Source of the DNA: Vagococcus intermedius
Lineage (GTDB): Bacteria; Bacillota; Bacilli; Lactobacillales; Vagococcaceae
DNA: 64,000 nucleotides
NCBI RefSeq assembly: GCF_029144185.1
Contig: NZ_CP110232.1
Location: forward strand, 496,001 to 560,000
Direction of reading: 5' to 3'
Shown: positions 17,255-24,520 of the stretch, in pieces
Numbering within the stretch: the first letter of the stretch is position 1
Layout: each line of letters starts with the position of its first letter
Translations under genes and position numbers: made by a program
The notes under the pieces: generated by a model
What the model was told of the DNA's origin: nothing
Database searches by the model: none
What the model saw: only the letters and a program-made list of their open reading frames with translations

Positions 17255-17800
17255 ATGAGGTATATCTATTTAGTTCATACGGCAACTGATTCTTTATTAG
17301 GTCGTGCCATTGGCACCTATACTAAAAATCCTTACAACCATGTTTCTCTTGCTTTAGATGAGGAGCTGACTTTGGTTTATAGTTTTGGGCGCAAACAACC
17401 TCATAATCCATTCTTAGGTGGTTTTGTACGAGAAAATTTGACGAGTGGTTTATTTGAAAAAGCTAGTTGCTGTATTTACCGCTTGCCAATAGCTGATAAA
17501 GATTATGAAAGATTACGACAGATTATTATGACATTCGATGCGACGAAGGCAGCTTTACACTATAATTTATTGGGCTTAATTTTCCTCGCGTGTCGCCTTA
17601 ATATTACAAGAGAAAACCATTTTTTTTGTTCGCAATTTGTGGCTCAAGTGTTACACGAAAGTGTCATAATTGAATTAGATAAAGCCTATCATTTAACAAC
17701 ACCTCAAGATTTAACTAAGATTAAAGGGTTAGAGCGGGTATTTCAAGGTGATTTATCACAATATTTTTTTAAAATAACAGGTGGCAGTTGCTTGGTCTGA
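17255..17800 (+). CDS. Permuted NlpC/P60-like (YiiX/YebB-type) putative cysteine hydrolase
   Basis: A 181-residue protein without a signal peptide. The pattern fits the circularly permuted papain fold: an early His in NPYNHVSLAL (about 26-35) and a late Cys in FFCSQFVAQVL (about 123-133), in the order expected for YiiX/YebB-like enzymes. Around them are SFGRKQPHNPFLGGF and Ile/Leu-rich helices. The biochemical role is unknown; relatives act on lipids, amides or peptides. AGAGGTAG precedes the ATG. It stands alone between divergent and co-directional neighbours. Confidence 0.7.
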   Translation: MRYIYLVHTATDSLLGRAIGTYTKNPYNHVSLALDEELTLVYSFGRKQPHNPFLGGFVRENLTSGLFEKASCCIYRLPIADKDYERLRQIIMTFDATKAALHYNLLGLIFLACRLNITRENHFFCSQFVAQVLHESVIIELDKAYHLTTPQDLTKIKGLERVFQGDLSQYFFKITGGSCLV

Positions 17801-17874
17801 AGTGGTGTGATAAGATAAAAAAATCAGGATATTTCAAAATTGAGATGACTGAAAAATAAATAGTAAAACTGATT

Positions 17875-17927
17875 AAAGTACGAATGTGTTTAATAGTCAA
17901 CGTTTATTAAACAATTTTTCGTGCTTT
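17875..17927 (+). repeat. Long imperfect hairpin in the leader of the MFS gene
   Basis: Outer arms AAAGTACGAA and TTCGTGCTTT (one G-U pair) enclose inner arms TGTTTAATA and TATTAAACA. No T-run follows, so it is not an obvious terminator. It ends about 60 bp before the MFS start and could be an operator or an RNA leader structure. Confidence 0.45.
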
Positions 17928-17989
17928 AAGTTTATCTAAAAACAAAAAATGATGATTTTTTGCATCAGCGAAAGGAGTTAATGTATTAG

Positions 17990-19156
17990 ATGAAAACAAA
18001 AGAAACAAAGAGAATGTTATTGATTGTCATTTCCAACTTATTTATGGTCTTTTTAGGGATTGGTTTAGTTATCCCAGTGATGCCAACTTTTATGCATCAA
18101 ATGTCTCTATCAGGGCAAACTATGGGTTATTTAGTTGCGGCTTATGCCATGGCACAATTAGTATTCTCACCAATAGCAGGTCGTTTATCAGATTTATTTG
18201 GTCGTAAACGAATGATTGTCATAGGGATGGTTATTTTTGCCCTTTCCGAATTTATTTTCGGGATTGGTCATGTCGTCTCTCTGTTATATTTATCACGTAT
18301 CTTAGGTGGTCTAAGTGCGGCGTTAATCTTCCCATCAGTCATGGCATTTGTGGCTGATATTACGACTCTAGAAGAACGTCCCAAGGCAATGGGGTGGGTC
18401 TCAGGAGCCGTAAGTGGTGGTTTTATTATTGGACCAGGAATTGGTGGCTTTTTGGGAGATATCTCAACGCGCCTTCCTTTCTATGTAGCAGCTATTTTAG
18501 GATTAGTAGGGTTTATTTTTGCGTTTATTTTCTTAAAAGAACCGGAGCATGAGGAAGCCAGTGAAGAAGTTGCTAAGACTAGTCTTAAGGAAGTCATCTT
18601 GACGCCAGCCTTAACTTTTCCATTTTTGATTATTTTAATTAATGCGTTTGGCTTAGCTGCCTTTGAATCAATCTATAGCATTTATGTGGATTTGAACTTT
18701 GGCTTTTCAGTTAAGGATATTGCAGTAGTTATTACTGCCAGTGGTGTTTTTGCACTTATTGCTCAATTAATCTTTTTTGATCCAATTGTAAGAAAAATTG
18801 GTGAAGTTGGTTTGATTAGACTATGTTTGTTAGCAAGTTCTGTTTTTGTTTTGGCAATGATTTTTGCTCAAGGCTACTGGAGCGTATTGATTTGTACGTT
18901 TGTTATTTTCTTAGCTTTTGATTTAATTCGACCGGCAATTACAACTTTTCTTTCGAAACATGCTGGTAGTAATCAAGGATCAGTTAGTGGTATCAATTCG
19001 GCACTGACAAGCGTCGGAAATATCGTTGGTCCAATTTTATCAGGAACCTTATTAGATATGAATACTCATTATCCTTATTATGTGGTGGTGGTTATTCTAG
19101 CTATAAGTTTTGTATTAACTTTAATGTGGAAAGTGGCACCAACTAAAACTTATTAG
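17990..19156 (+). CDS. MFS multidrug efflux transporter (NorA/Bmr-like)
   Basis: A 388-residue 12-segment major facilitator with motif A GRLSDLFGRKR between segments 2 and 3 (about 63-73) and the antiporter motif C, seen as VSGGFIIGPGIGGFLGD around residues 142-158. These point to a drug:H+ antiporter of the DHA1 type. The ribosome site AAAGGAG lies 4 bases before an ATG at 17981 that opens a two-codon frame (ATG TAT TAG) ending directly at the MFS ATG. The real start could thus be reached by reinitiation. Substrate unknown. Confidence 0.88.
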   Translation: MKTKETKRMLLIVISNLFMVFLGIGLVIPVMPTFMHQMSLSGQTMGYLVAAYAMAQLVFSPIAGRLSDLFGRKRMIVIGMVIFALSEFIFGIGHVVSLLYLSRILGGLSAALIFPSVMAFVADITTLEERPKAMGWVSGAVSGGFIIGPGIGGFLGDISTRLPFYVAAILGLVGFIFAFIFLKEPEHEEASEEVAKTSLKEVILTPALTFPFLIILINAFGLAAFESIYSIYVDLNFGFSVKDIAVVITASGVFALIAQLIFFDPIVRKIGEVGLIRLCLLASSVFVLAMIFAQGYWSVLICTFVIFLAFDLIRPAITTFLSKHAGSNQGSVSGINSALTSVGNIVGPILSGTLLDMNTHYPYYVVVVILAISFVLTLMWKVAPTKTY

Positions 19157-19158
19157 AC

Positions 19159-19196
19159 AAAAAGTGTTATTTACTAAGGTAGATAACACTTTTTTA
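19159..19196 (+). terminator. Terminator after the MFS gene
   Basis: AAAAAGTGTTAT / ATAACACTTTTTT stem with a 12-nt loop directly after the stop codon. Confidence 0.88.
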
Positions 19197-19335
19197 TTTT
19201 TAATTAAAATATAACAGGTTAGTTTGTTATTTTAAGCTTTAATTGCCAGATTTTATAACAGTTTCCTTGGAATAAGAAACAGACTATTTCACATTTTAAG
19301 GAAAACATGGTTTAATGGAATAGTCTAAGAGAATT

Positions 19336-19347
19336 GTGTTTAAACAC
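19336..19347 (+). promoter_or_regulatory. Palindrome upstream of ndh
   Basis: GTGTTTAAACAC is a perfect 12-bp palindrome 61 bp before the ndh start. A half-site resembling a Rex box (TTGTGAAAA) follows at about 19358. No full consensus of a known regulator is reached. Confidence 0.3.
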
Positions 19348-19407
19348 GCTGATTAGTTTGTGAAAATGTATGCACTTTTTTGAAAATGGTTTAGGAGGAA
19401 TTGAAAA

Positions 19408-20613
19408 ATGAGCAAGAAAAAAATGGTAGTATTAGGTGCTGGATATGCTGGATTACGTACAATTAAAGGGTTACAAAAAAAGAATATGGATTTGGATATT
19501 ACATTAATTAATAAAAATTCATATCATTATGAAGCAACACAATTACACGAAGTTGCAGCAGGAACTAACCCAGGAGAAAAGATTTCGTTTGAAGTTAAAG
19601 ACGTTATTGATGCCAACAAGGTTAACTTTATCCAAGATGAAGTAACAAAAATTAATCATGAAGCGAATGAAGTGTCACTAAAAAGTGGTAAAACGGTTTC
19701 TTATGATTACTTAGTCGTAGCGTTAGGCTTTGAGTCAGAGTCATTTGGTATTAAGGGTGTAGATGAGTTTGGTTGGCCACTAGTTGACATTAAAACAGCA
19801 GAGGCTGCCAAAGAGCAGTTAGATAAAAACTTGAAAAATTATCAACTTTCAAAAGATCCAAAAGATTTAAGTGTTGTAGTATGTGGCGCTGGTTTTACAA
19901 GTATTGAATATTTAGGTGAAATCACTAACCGGTTACCAAAATTAGCAGATAAGTTTAATTTCCCAGCTAATGAAGTTAAAATTACATGTATTGAGGCGAT
20001 GCCAAAATTATTGCCAATGTTCTCAGAAAACTTGGCTGATTATGGGGTAGATGTTCTGAAAAAACGTGGAGTAGACTTTATTGTTGGAACACCGATTAAA
20101 GAAATCAAAGAATCATCTGTTGTCTATGAACAAGAGGGTGAATTAAAAGAAATCGAAGCAAGTACGATTGTTTGGACAACAGGGGTTCGCGGAAGTAGCG
20201 TAATTGGCGAATCAGGTTTTGAAGAGCGTCGTGGACGTGTGATGGTAGAATCAGACTTAACAGTTCCTGGTCAACCGAACGTCTTCATGATCGGGGATGT
20301 TAGCGCGGTCATGGATGAAGAATCAGGTCGTCCTTATCCAACAACTGCTCAAATTGCCATGGCTCAAGCAGACCATGTGGTTGATACAATGGAACGTAAA
20401 TTGGCTGGACAAGAGCCAACAGCATTTAAATATAATTCATTAGGAACGGTTGCTTCTTTAGGTAATAATGACGCAATTGGCCATACAATGAACAAAGATT
20501 TTAAAGGCTATATTGCTTCAGTGATGAAAAAAGGGATTGCGGATAAATCATTGTTACAAGTTGGGACACCTTCTGTATTACTTAAAAAAGGTCGTTTTGA
20601 TTTTTACCATTAA
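19408..20613 (+). CDS. ndh: Type II NADH dehydrogenase (NDH-2)
   Basis: A 401-residue monotopic flavoprotein that passes electrons from NADH to a quinone without pumping protons. The FAD-binding motif VVLGAGYAGL (residues 7-16) and the second Rossmann motif VVVCGAGFTSIEYLGE (about 152-167) are clear; FAD contacts continue with NVFMIGDVSAV (about 290-300). In lactic acid bacteria it recycles NADH and can feed a haem-dependent oxidase. AGGAGGAAT gives a strong ribosome site. Monocistronic. Confidence 0.94.
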   Translation: MSKKKMVVLGAGYAGLRTIKGLQKKNMDLDITLINKNSYHYEATQLHEVAAGTNPGEKISFEVKDVIDANKVNFIQDEVTKINHEANEVSLKSGKTVSYDYLVVALGFESESFGIKGVDEFGWPLVDIKTAEAAKEQLDKNLKNYQLSKDPKDLSVVVCGAGFTSIEYLGEITNRLPKLADKFNFPANEVKITCIEAMPKLLPMFSENLADYGVDVLKKRGVDFIVGTPIKEIKESSVVYEQEGELKEIEASTIVWTTGVRGSSVIGESGFEERRGRVMVESDLTVPGQPNVFMIGDVSAVMDEESGRPYPTTAQIAMAQADHVVDTMERKLAGQEPTAFKYNSLGTVASLGNNDAIGHTMNKDFKGYIASVMKKGIADKSLLQVGTPSVLLKKGRFDFYH

Positions 20614-20619
20614 GCAATT

Positions 20620-20660
20620 AAAAACACCTAAGGACTTATTTAGTCCTTAGGTGTTTTTTT
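20620..20660. terminator. Bidirectional terminator after ndh
   Basis: A perfect 17-bp stem (AAAAACACCTAAGGACT) with a 5-nt loop and T7. It overlaps the last codons and the stop of the convergent DUF4828 gene. Confidence 0.93.
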
Positions 20661-21035
20661 ATAGGGTAAAAGATTGTAAATTTGGTCATTGGCTTCATCA
20701 TAAAAATGAGTAACACCATCTAAGTGATAGTAAAAAGTTAAGTGATAGCCATACAGATCCTGTAAGATTAGTTTGTCTTGGGAAAGAGCTATTATTGTGA
20801 CTTGAAAGGGTGTATTGTTGACCTTTAGATTTAAGTTGTCTGTTATTTCAATAATGTATTCTAGCTCATTGTTAGGATCGGAAAATTGCCATTTTCCTAA
20901 GTAAAGTTTCTTTAAGTTTTGTTTGTTAGGAGTGATTTTTTTTTCTTTAGTCGTTATTTTTTTTAATAGGCGCTTGCTAACTAGACCTAAGGCTAGCGAA
21001 CAGCCAACTAAAAAACGTAGTCGCGTTCGAGACAT
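20640..21035 (-). CDS. DUF4828 family small membrane-anchored protein
   Basis: A 131-residue protein with a short basic N-terminus and one hydrophobic segment (about 7-20), then a compact beta-rich domain. The phrases YLGKWQFSDP (about 45-54) and LYGYHLTFYY, with a final FYDEANDQIYNLLP, fit my memory of the DUF4828 family of Lactobacillales. Function unknown. It converges on ndh and shares its terminator. Confidence 0.7.
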   Translation of the reverse strand: MSRTRLRFLVGCSLALGLVSKRLLKKITTKEKKITPNKQNLKKLYLGKWQFSDPNNELEYIIEITDNLNLKVNNTPFQVTIIALSQDKLILQDLYGYHLTFYYHLDGVTHFYDEANDQIYNLLPYKKTPKD

Positions 21036-21271
21036 ATCTTACCAGTCCTTTTTAATATTGTTTATTATCAATCTATAATGAACAATGTTAGGTTATTTGT
21101 GTTGGAAACGCAAGGGATAACTGTAGCAAACATAGTCTTTAATGTAGGCTATTGGTAGAAAAGACAGCAGGACATGTAGAGAAGTTAGCTTAAAAAAACA
21201 GTGTTATGACACTAAATAGTGTATAATAAATACAGTTTTAAAATATGAAAGATAAAGGAGGCGCATCCTTA

Positions 21272-22009
21272 TTGGCTAGCTATTCAGATGTGGTAGTAGC
21301 TAAGTTTGTTGAGCGGGACAATCGCTTTATCGCACGCTGTCTTTTACCAAAAAATAATGAAGAAGTCATCGTCCACGTTAAAAATACAGGACGCTGCCGG
21401 GAATTGTTAATACCAGGCGTCTCTGTTGCCATTAATTATCAACCAGCTAAAAGTCGTAAGACAGATTATGATCTGATTGCGGTCAAAAAAGATGATCGTT
21501 GGATTAATATAGACAGTCAAGTTCCAAATAGTTTAGCCGAGGATGCTTTAGCAAGTAGTCAAATTCACTTGCCGTATTTATCTGGTGAAATTATTAAAAT
21601 TGAGCGGGAAGTAACTTTTGGCAATTCTCGTTTTGATCTCTATTTAGAGACAGCAACAGGTCAAAGAGTAATAGTTGAAGTTAAAGGAATGACGTTAGCC
21701 AATCAAAGTCTGGCAGCTTTTCCAGATGCACCTAGTGAAAGAGCTTTAAAGCATGTCAAGGAGCTAACAATCTTGCAAGCAGAAGGGTATCAGACCTATG
21801 TTTTATTTATTGTTCAACTAGCAGGTATTAAGCAAACAACGCTTTATGAAAAGCGCCAACCAGCTTTAGTTAAAGCCTTTAAACAGGCTATGGCGCAAGG
21901 ACTAAAAGTGATTGCTTATCAATGTCAAGTGACAAAGGATACGATTGATATTATGGGGGAAGTCCCCTTTCAAATAGAGACTAACTTTAATGAGGAAGAA
22001 GGAAATTAA
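21272..22009 (+). CDS. sfsA: SfsA family nuclease / sugar fermentation stimulation protein
   Basis: A 245-residue protein with an N-terminal OB-like part (FVERDNRFIARC) and a PD-(D/E)XK nuclease core, seen as RFDLYLET followed by VIVEVKGMTL (about 138-155). E. coli SfsA was named for maltose fermentation and its family has nuclease-like residues; its role remains poorly defined. An ATG at 21245 is in frame, but AGGAGG at 21256-21261 lies inside that extension and is 10 bases before TTG 21272, which also matches the family N-terminus; TTG 21272 is chosen. The stop is one base before the next ATG. Confidence 0.88.
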   Translation: MASYSDVVVAKFVERDNRFIARCLLPKNNEEVIVHVKNTGRCRELLIPGVSVAINYQPAKSRKTDYDLIAVKKDDRWINIDSQVPNSLAEDALASSQIHLPYLSGEIIKIEREVTFGNSRFDLYLETATGQRVIVEVKGMTLANQSLAAFPDAPSERALKHVKELTILQAEGYQTYVLFIVQLAGIKQTTLYEKRQPALVKAFKQAMAQGLKVIAYQCQVTKDTIDIMGEVPFQIETNFNEEEGN

Positions 22010-22010
22010 C

Positions 22011-23012
22011 ATGATAAAACTTGGAGTAATTGGAACCAACTGGATTTCAACACAATTTGTAGAAGCGGCTCTAGCATCAGGGAATTATGAACTGACAGCT
22101 GTTTATTCTAGAAAATTAGCTACAGCAGAAGCTTTTGCGATCGGGCATGAAAAAGTTGCTTTATTTGATGAGTTAGAAGCTTTTTTTGCTTCAAAAGAAT
22201 TTGAGGTGATTTATATAGCCTCACCCAACAGCTTACATTATGAGCAAGCAAAAGCTGCCATGTTACATGGTAAGCATGTCATTATTGAAAAACCGGCTGT
22301 TTCTAAAGCACTAGAATTTAAAGAGTTAGTCGCCGTAGCTGAAAAACAAAATTGTTTAATGTTTGAAGCAGCTCGAAATATTCATGAAGAGAGTTTTAAA
22401 GAAGTAACAAAATTATTACCGTCCCACGACGACATTATTGGAGCAAATTTAAGTTTTATGAAATACTCATCTCGTTTTGATAATGTTTTAGCTGGAGAAG
22501 AACCTAATATATTTTCTCCAGAATTTTCTGGAGGGGCTTTGATGGATTTAGGTGTGTACTTACTCTATGCCGCCGTGTCTTGGTTTGGTCGCCCTGAGAG
22601 TGTTCATTATTTTGCTAGACGTGTGCCAACAGGAGTCGATGGCATTGGAACAATCATATTACGTTATGAGACATTTGATGTTAACTTATTAACAGGGAAA
22701 ATTGCTGATAGCTTTTTACCTTCTGAAATTTATAGTTTGGAGAAAACGATTAGTTTGAATGCTGTCAATAGTATTGAAGCGATTACGATCCATGATCGTA
22801 AGGCTAAGGTAGTTAAGGATCATCCGTGTCATAAAGAGGCCAATCCAATGATTGAAGAAGCTCGAGCGTTTGCAAAAGTGATAAAAGCACCTCTGGCCGA
22901 AGATAATCAAGTTGATTATCGTCAGTGGTTAGCCATTGGGTTAGTTGTTCATGAGATCATGGAAGAGTTACGTTTATCTGAAGGAATTACCTTTGCAGCA
23001 GACAACAAATAG
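22011..23012 (+). CDS. Gfo/Idh/MocA family oxidoreductase
   Basis: A 333-residue NAD(P)-dependent oxidoreductase. The Rossmann start KLGVIGTNWIST (residues 3-14) and the family EKPAV motif (IIEKPAVSKA, about 91-100) are present, and the C-terminal domain has the FSGGALMDLGVYLLYAA segment. It resembles the group that acts on sugars or dihydrodiols; the substrate is unknown. ATG 22011 with the upstream AGAAGGAAA is preferred over an in-frame ATG at 21990 that would overlap sfsA. It is probably co-transcribed with sfsA. Confidence 0.88.
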   Translation: MIKLGVIGTNWISTQFVEAALASGNYELTAVYSRKLATAEAFAIGHEKVALFDELEAFFASKEFEVIYIASPNSLHYEQAKAAMLHGKHVIIEKPAVSKALEFKELVAVAEKQNCLMFEAARNIHEESFKEVTKLLPSHDDIIGANLSFMKYSSRFDNVLAGEEPNIFSPEFSGGALMDLGVYLLYAAVSWFGRPESVHYFARRVPTGVDGIGTIILRYETFDVNLLTGKIADSFLPSEIYSLEKTISLNAVNSIEAITIHDRKAKVVKDHPCHKEANPMIEEARAFAKVIKAPLAEDNQVDYRQWLAIGLVVHEIMEELRLSEGITFAADNK

Positions 23013-23152
23013 ACGTAGTGAAATAGTGAGTAGACCTTGAAGAGCGAACGCAATTAATAGTATGATAAAAGGTGCGTATGACCTGTTGCTACTATATAAA
23101 TAAAGATAGTGGCAGAAACTGTGCAAAATAAGAGGATATAGGAGCAACAAAT

Positions 23153-24481
23153 ATGGATTTTAAAACAAAATTACCAGAAAAATGGCAAACACATTGGGAT
23201 GAATTAGGCTATACAGAAGCCTCATTGATTCAAAAAGAAACGTATGAGCCATTATTAAATAAAGAAAGTCTAGTAGGCGTATCACCAACTGGAACAGGTA
23301 AAACTTTAGCGTACTTGTTCCCCCTACTTCAGGCTATTAAACCAGGTGAAGGCAATCAATTGTTGATCTTACTACCATCGCAAGAGTTGGCCGTACAAGT
23401 TGCCAATGTGGCGAGAGAATGGGCAACACTTTTAGAATTAAACGTTCAATCGTTGATTGGAGGGGCTAATGTCAAACGCCAAATTGATAAGTTGAAAAGT
23501 AAGCCCGAAGTCTTAGTTGGGACGCCTGGTCGAGTGGTTGAGTTATGTAAAAATAAAAAGGTCAAAGCTCACTTGTTACAAACGGTTGTCTTGGATGAAG
23601 CTGATCAATTAGTAGAGACAAATGAGTTGAATGCTACCATGACGATTCTTAAAATGCTAGATAAGCAAGCTCAATTAGTTTGTGTTTCTGCTACAGCGAT
23701 TGATGTTCAAGCTCAATTAGGTGATCATGGTCAACGTGAAATGACAACGATTGATGTTAGCCAGAAGGATCAATCAAAAGGAATTGTCACACATGGCTAT
23801 ATTAAAACACCGCCTAGAAAACGTGCAGAACTACTAAAAAAATTGGCTTATGTCAAAGATTTTAAAGCAATTGTCTTTTTTAATGAAGTACAAGAAATGG
23901 GGCTTGTAGCGGATAAGTTATCTTATCAAGGTGTACCAAATGCCACGCTTGCTTCAGATCAAAATAAGTTAGAACGACGTTTGGCTCTATCAGCTTTTGC
24001 TGATGATAAGGTTTCACTATTATTAACCACAGATATTGCAGCGCGTGGCTTAGACTTTGTTGATTTGCCGTTTGTTATTCATTATGATGTGCCTTATGTA
24101 GTTGAAAATTACGTGCATCGTTCAGGTAGAACAGGCCGTATGGGTAAAGATGGTACGGTAATGTCACTGGTGGGTGATTATGAATTGAAAGATTTGAAAA
24201 AAATGGCAAGACAACACCCTGCTATGGGAGACTTAGTCGAGTGGTATGTGCACAGCAGTCAAATTTTACCCATTTCAGAACGTGTCAACAGCCAAGAAGA
24301 TCAAAGTGAGGTGCCTCACGACAAACATGATTTGGCTAAAGGCGTCAAGACACGCTCTTCAGAACTAAGTCAAGGTGGTTTTTCTGGCGAATTAAAAGCT
24401 AAAAAGAAGAAGGTAAGTAAAAAGAAAGTCAAAGCTAAAACTAAAAATAAAAAAGCAAAAATAAAGAAAAAGCAGGACTAG
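23153..24481 (+). CDS. DEAD-box ATP-dependent RNA helicase
   Basis: A 442-residue helicase. In order: Q-motif region (LIQKET), motif I SPTGTGKT (about 43-50), Ia PSQELAVQ (replacing the usual PTREL), Ib TPGR, II DEAD (about 150), III SAT, V TTDIAARGLDF and VI HRSGRTGRMG. After about residue 400 follows a lysine-rich tail (KAKKKKVSKKKVKAKTKNKK and on) with an unstructured RNA-binding look. The closest types are the Bacillus CshB/YfmL helicases that help ribosome assembly and cold growth; which one is uncertain. Confidence 0.92.
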   Translation: MDFKTKLPEKWQTHWDELGYTEASLIQKETYEPLLNKESLVGVSPTGTGKTLAYLFPLLQAIKPGEGNQLLILLPSQELAVQVANVAREWATLLELNVQSLIGGANVKRQIDKLKSKPEVLVGTPGRVVELCKNKKVKAHLLQTVVLDEADQLVETNELNATMTILKMLDKQAQLVCVSATAIDVQAQLGDHGQREMTTIDVSQKDQSKGIVTHGYIKTPPRKRAELLKKLAYVKDFKAIVFFNEVQEMGLVADKLSYQGVPNATLASDQNKLERRLALSAFADDKVSLLLTTDIAARGLDFVDLPFVIHYDVPYVVENYVHRSGRTGRMGKDGTVMSLVGDYELKDLKKMARQHPAMGDLVEWYVHSSQILPISERVNSQEDQSEVPHDKHDLAKGVKTRSSELSQGGFSGELKAKKKKVSKKKVKAKTKNKKAKIKKKQD

Positions 24482-24520
24482 TTAGCTAGTCCTGATTAAA
24501 TACGGAGGTTGAAATAGTCG

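Noticed and set aside
19350..19400. Rex operator before ndh
   Set aside because: Only one half-site (TTGTGAAAA) is present; the second half does not match.
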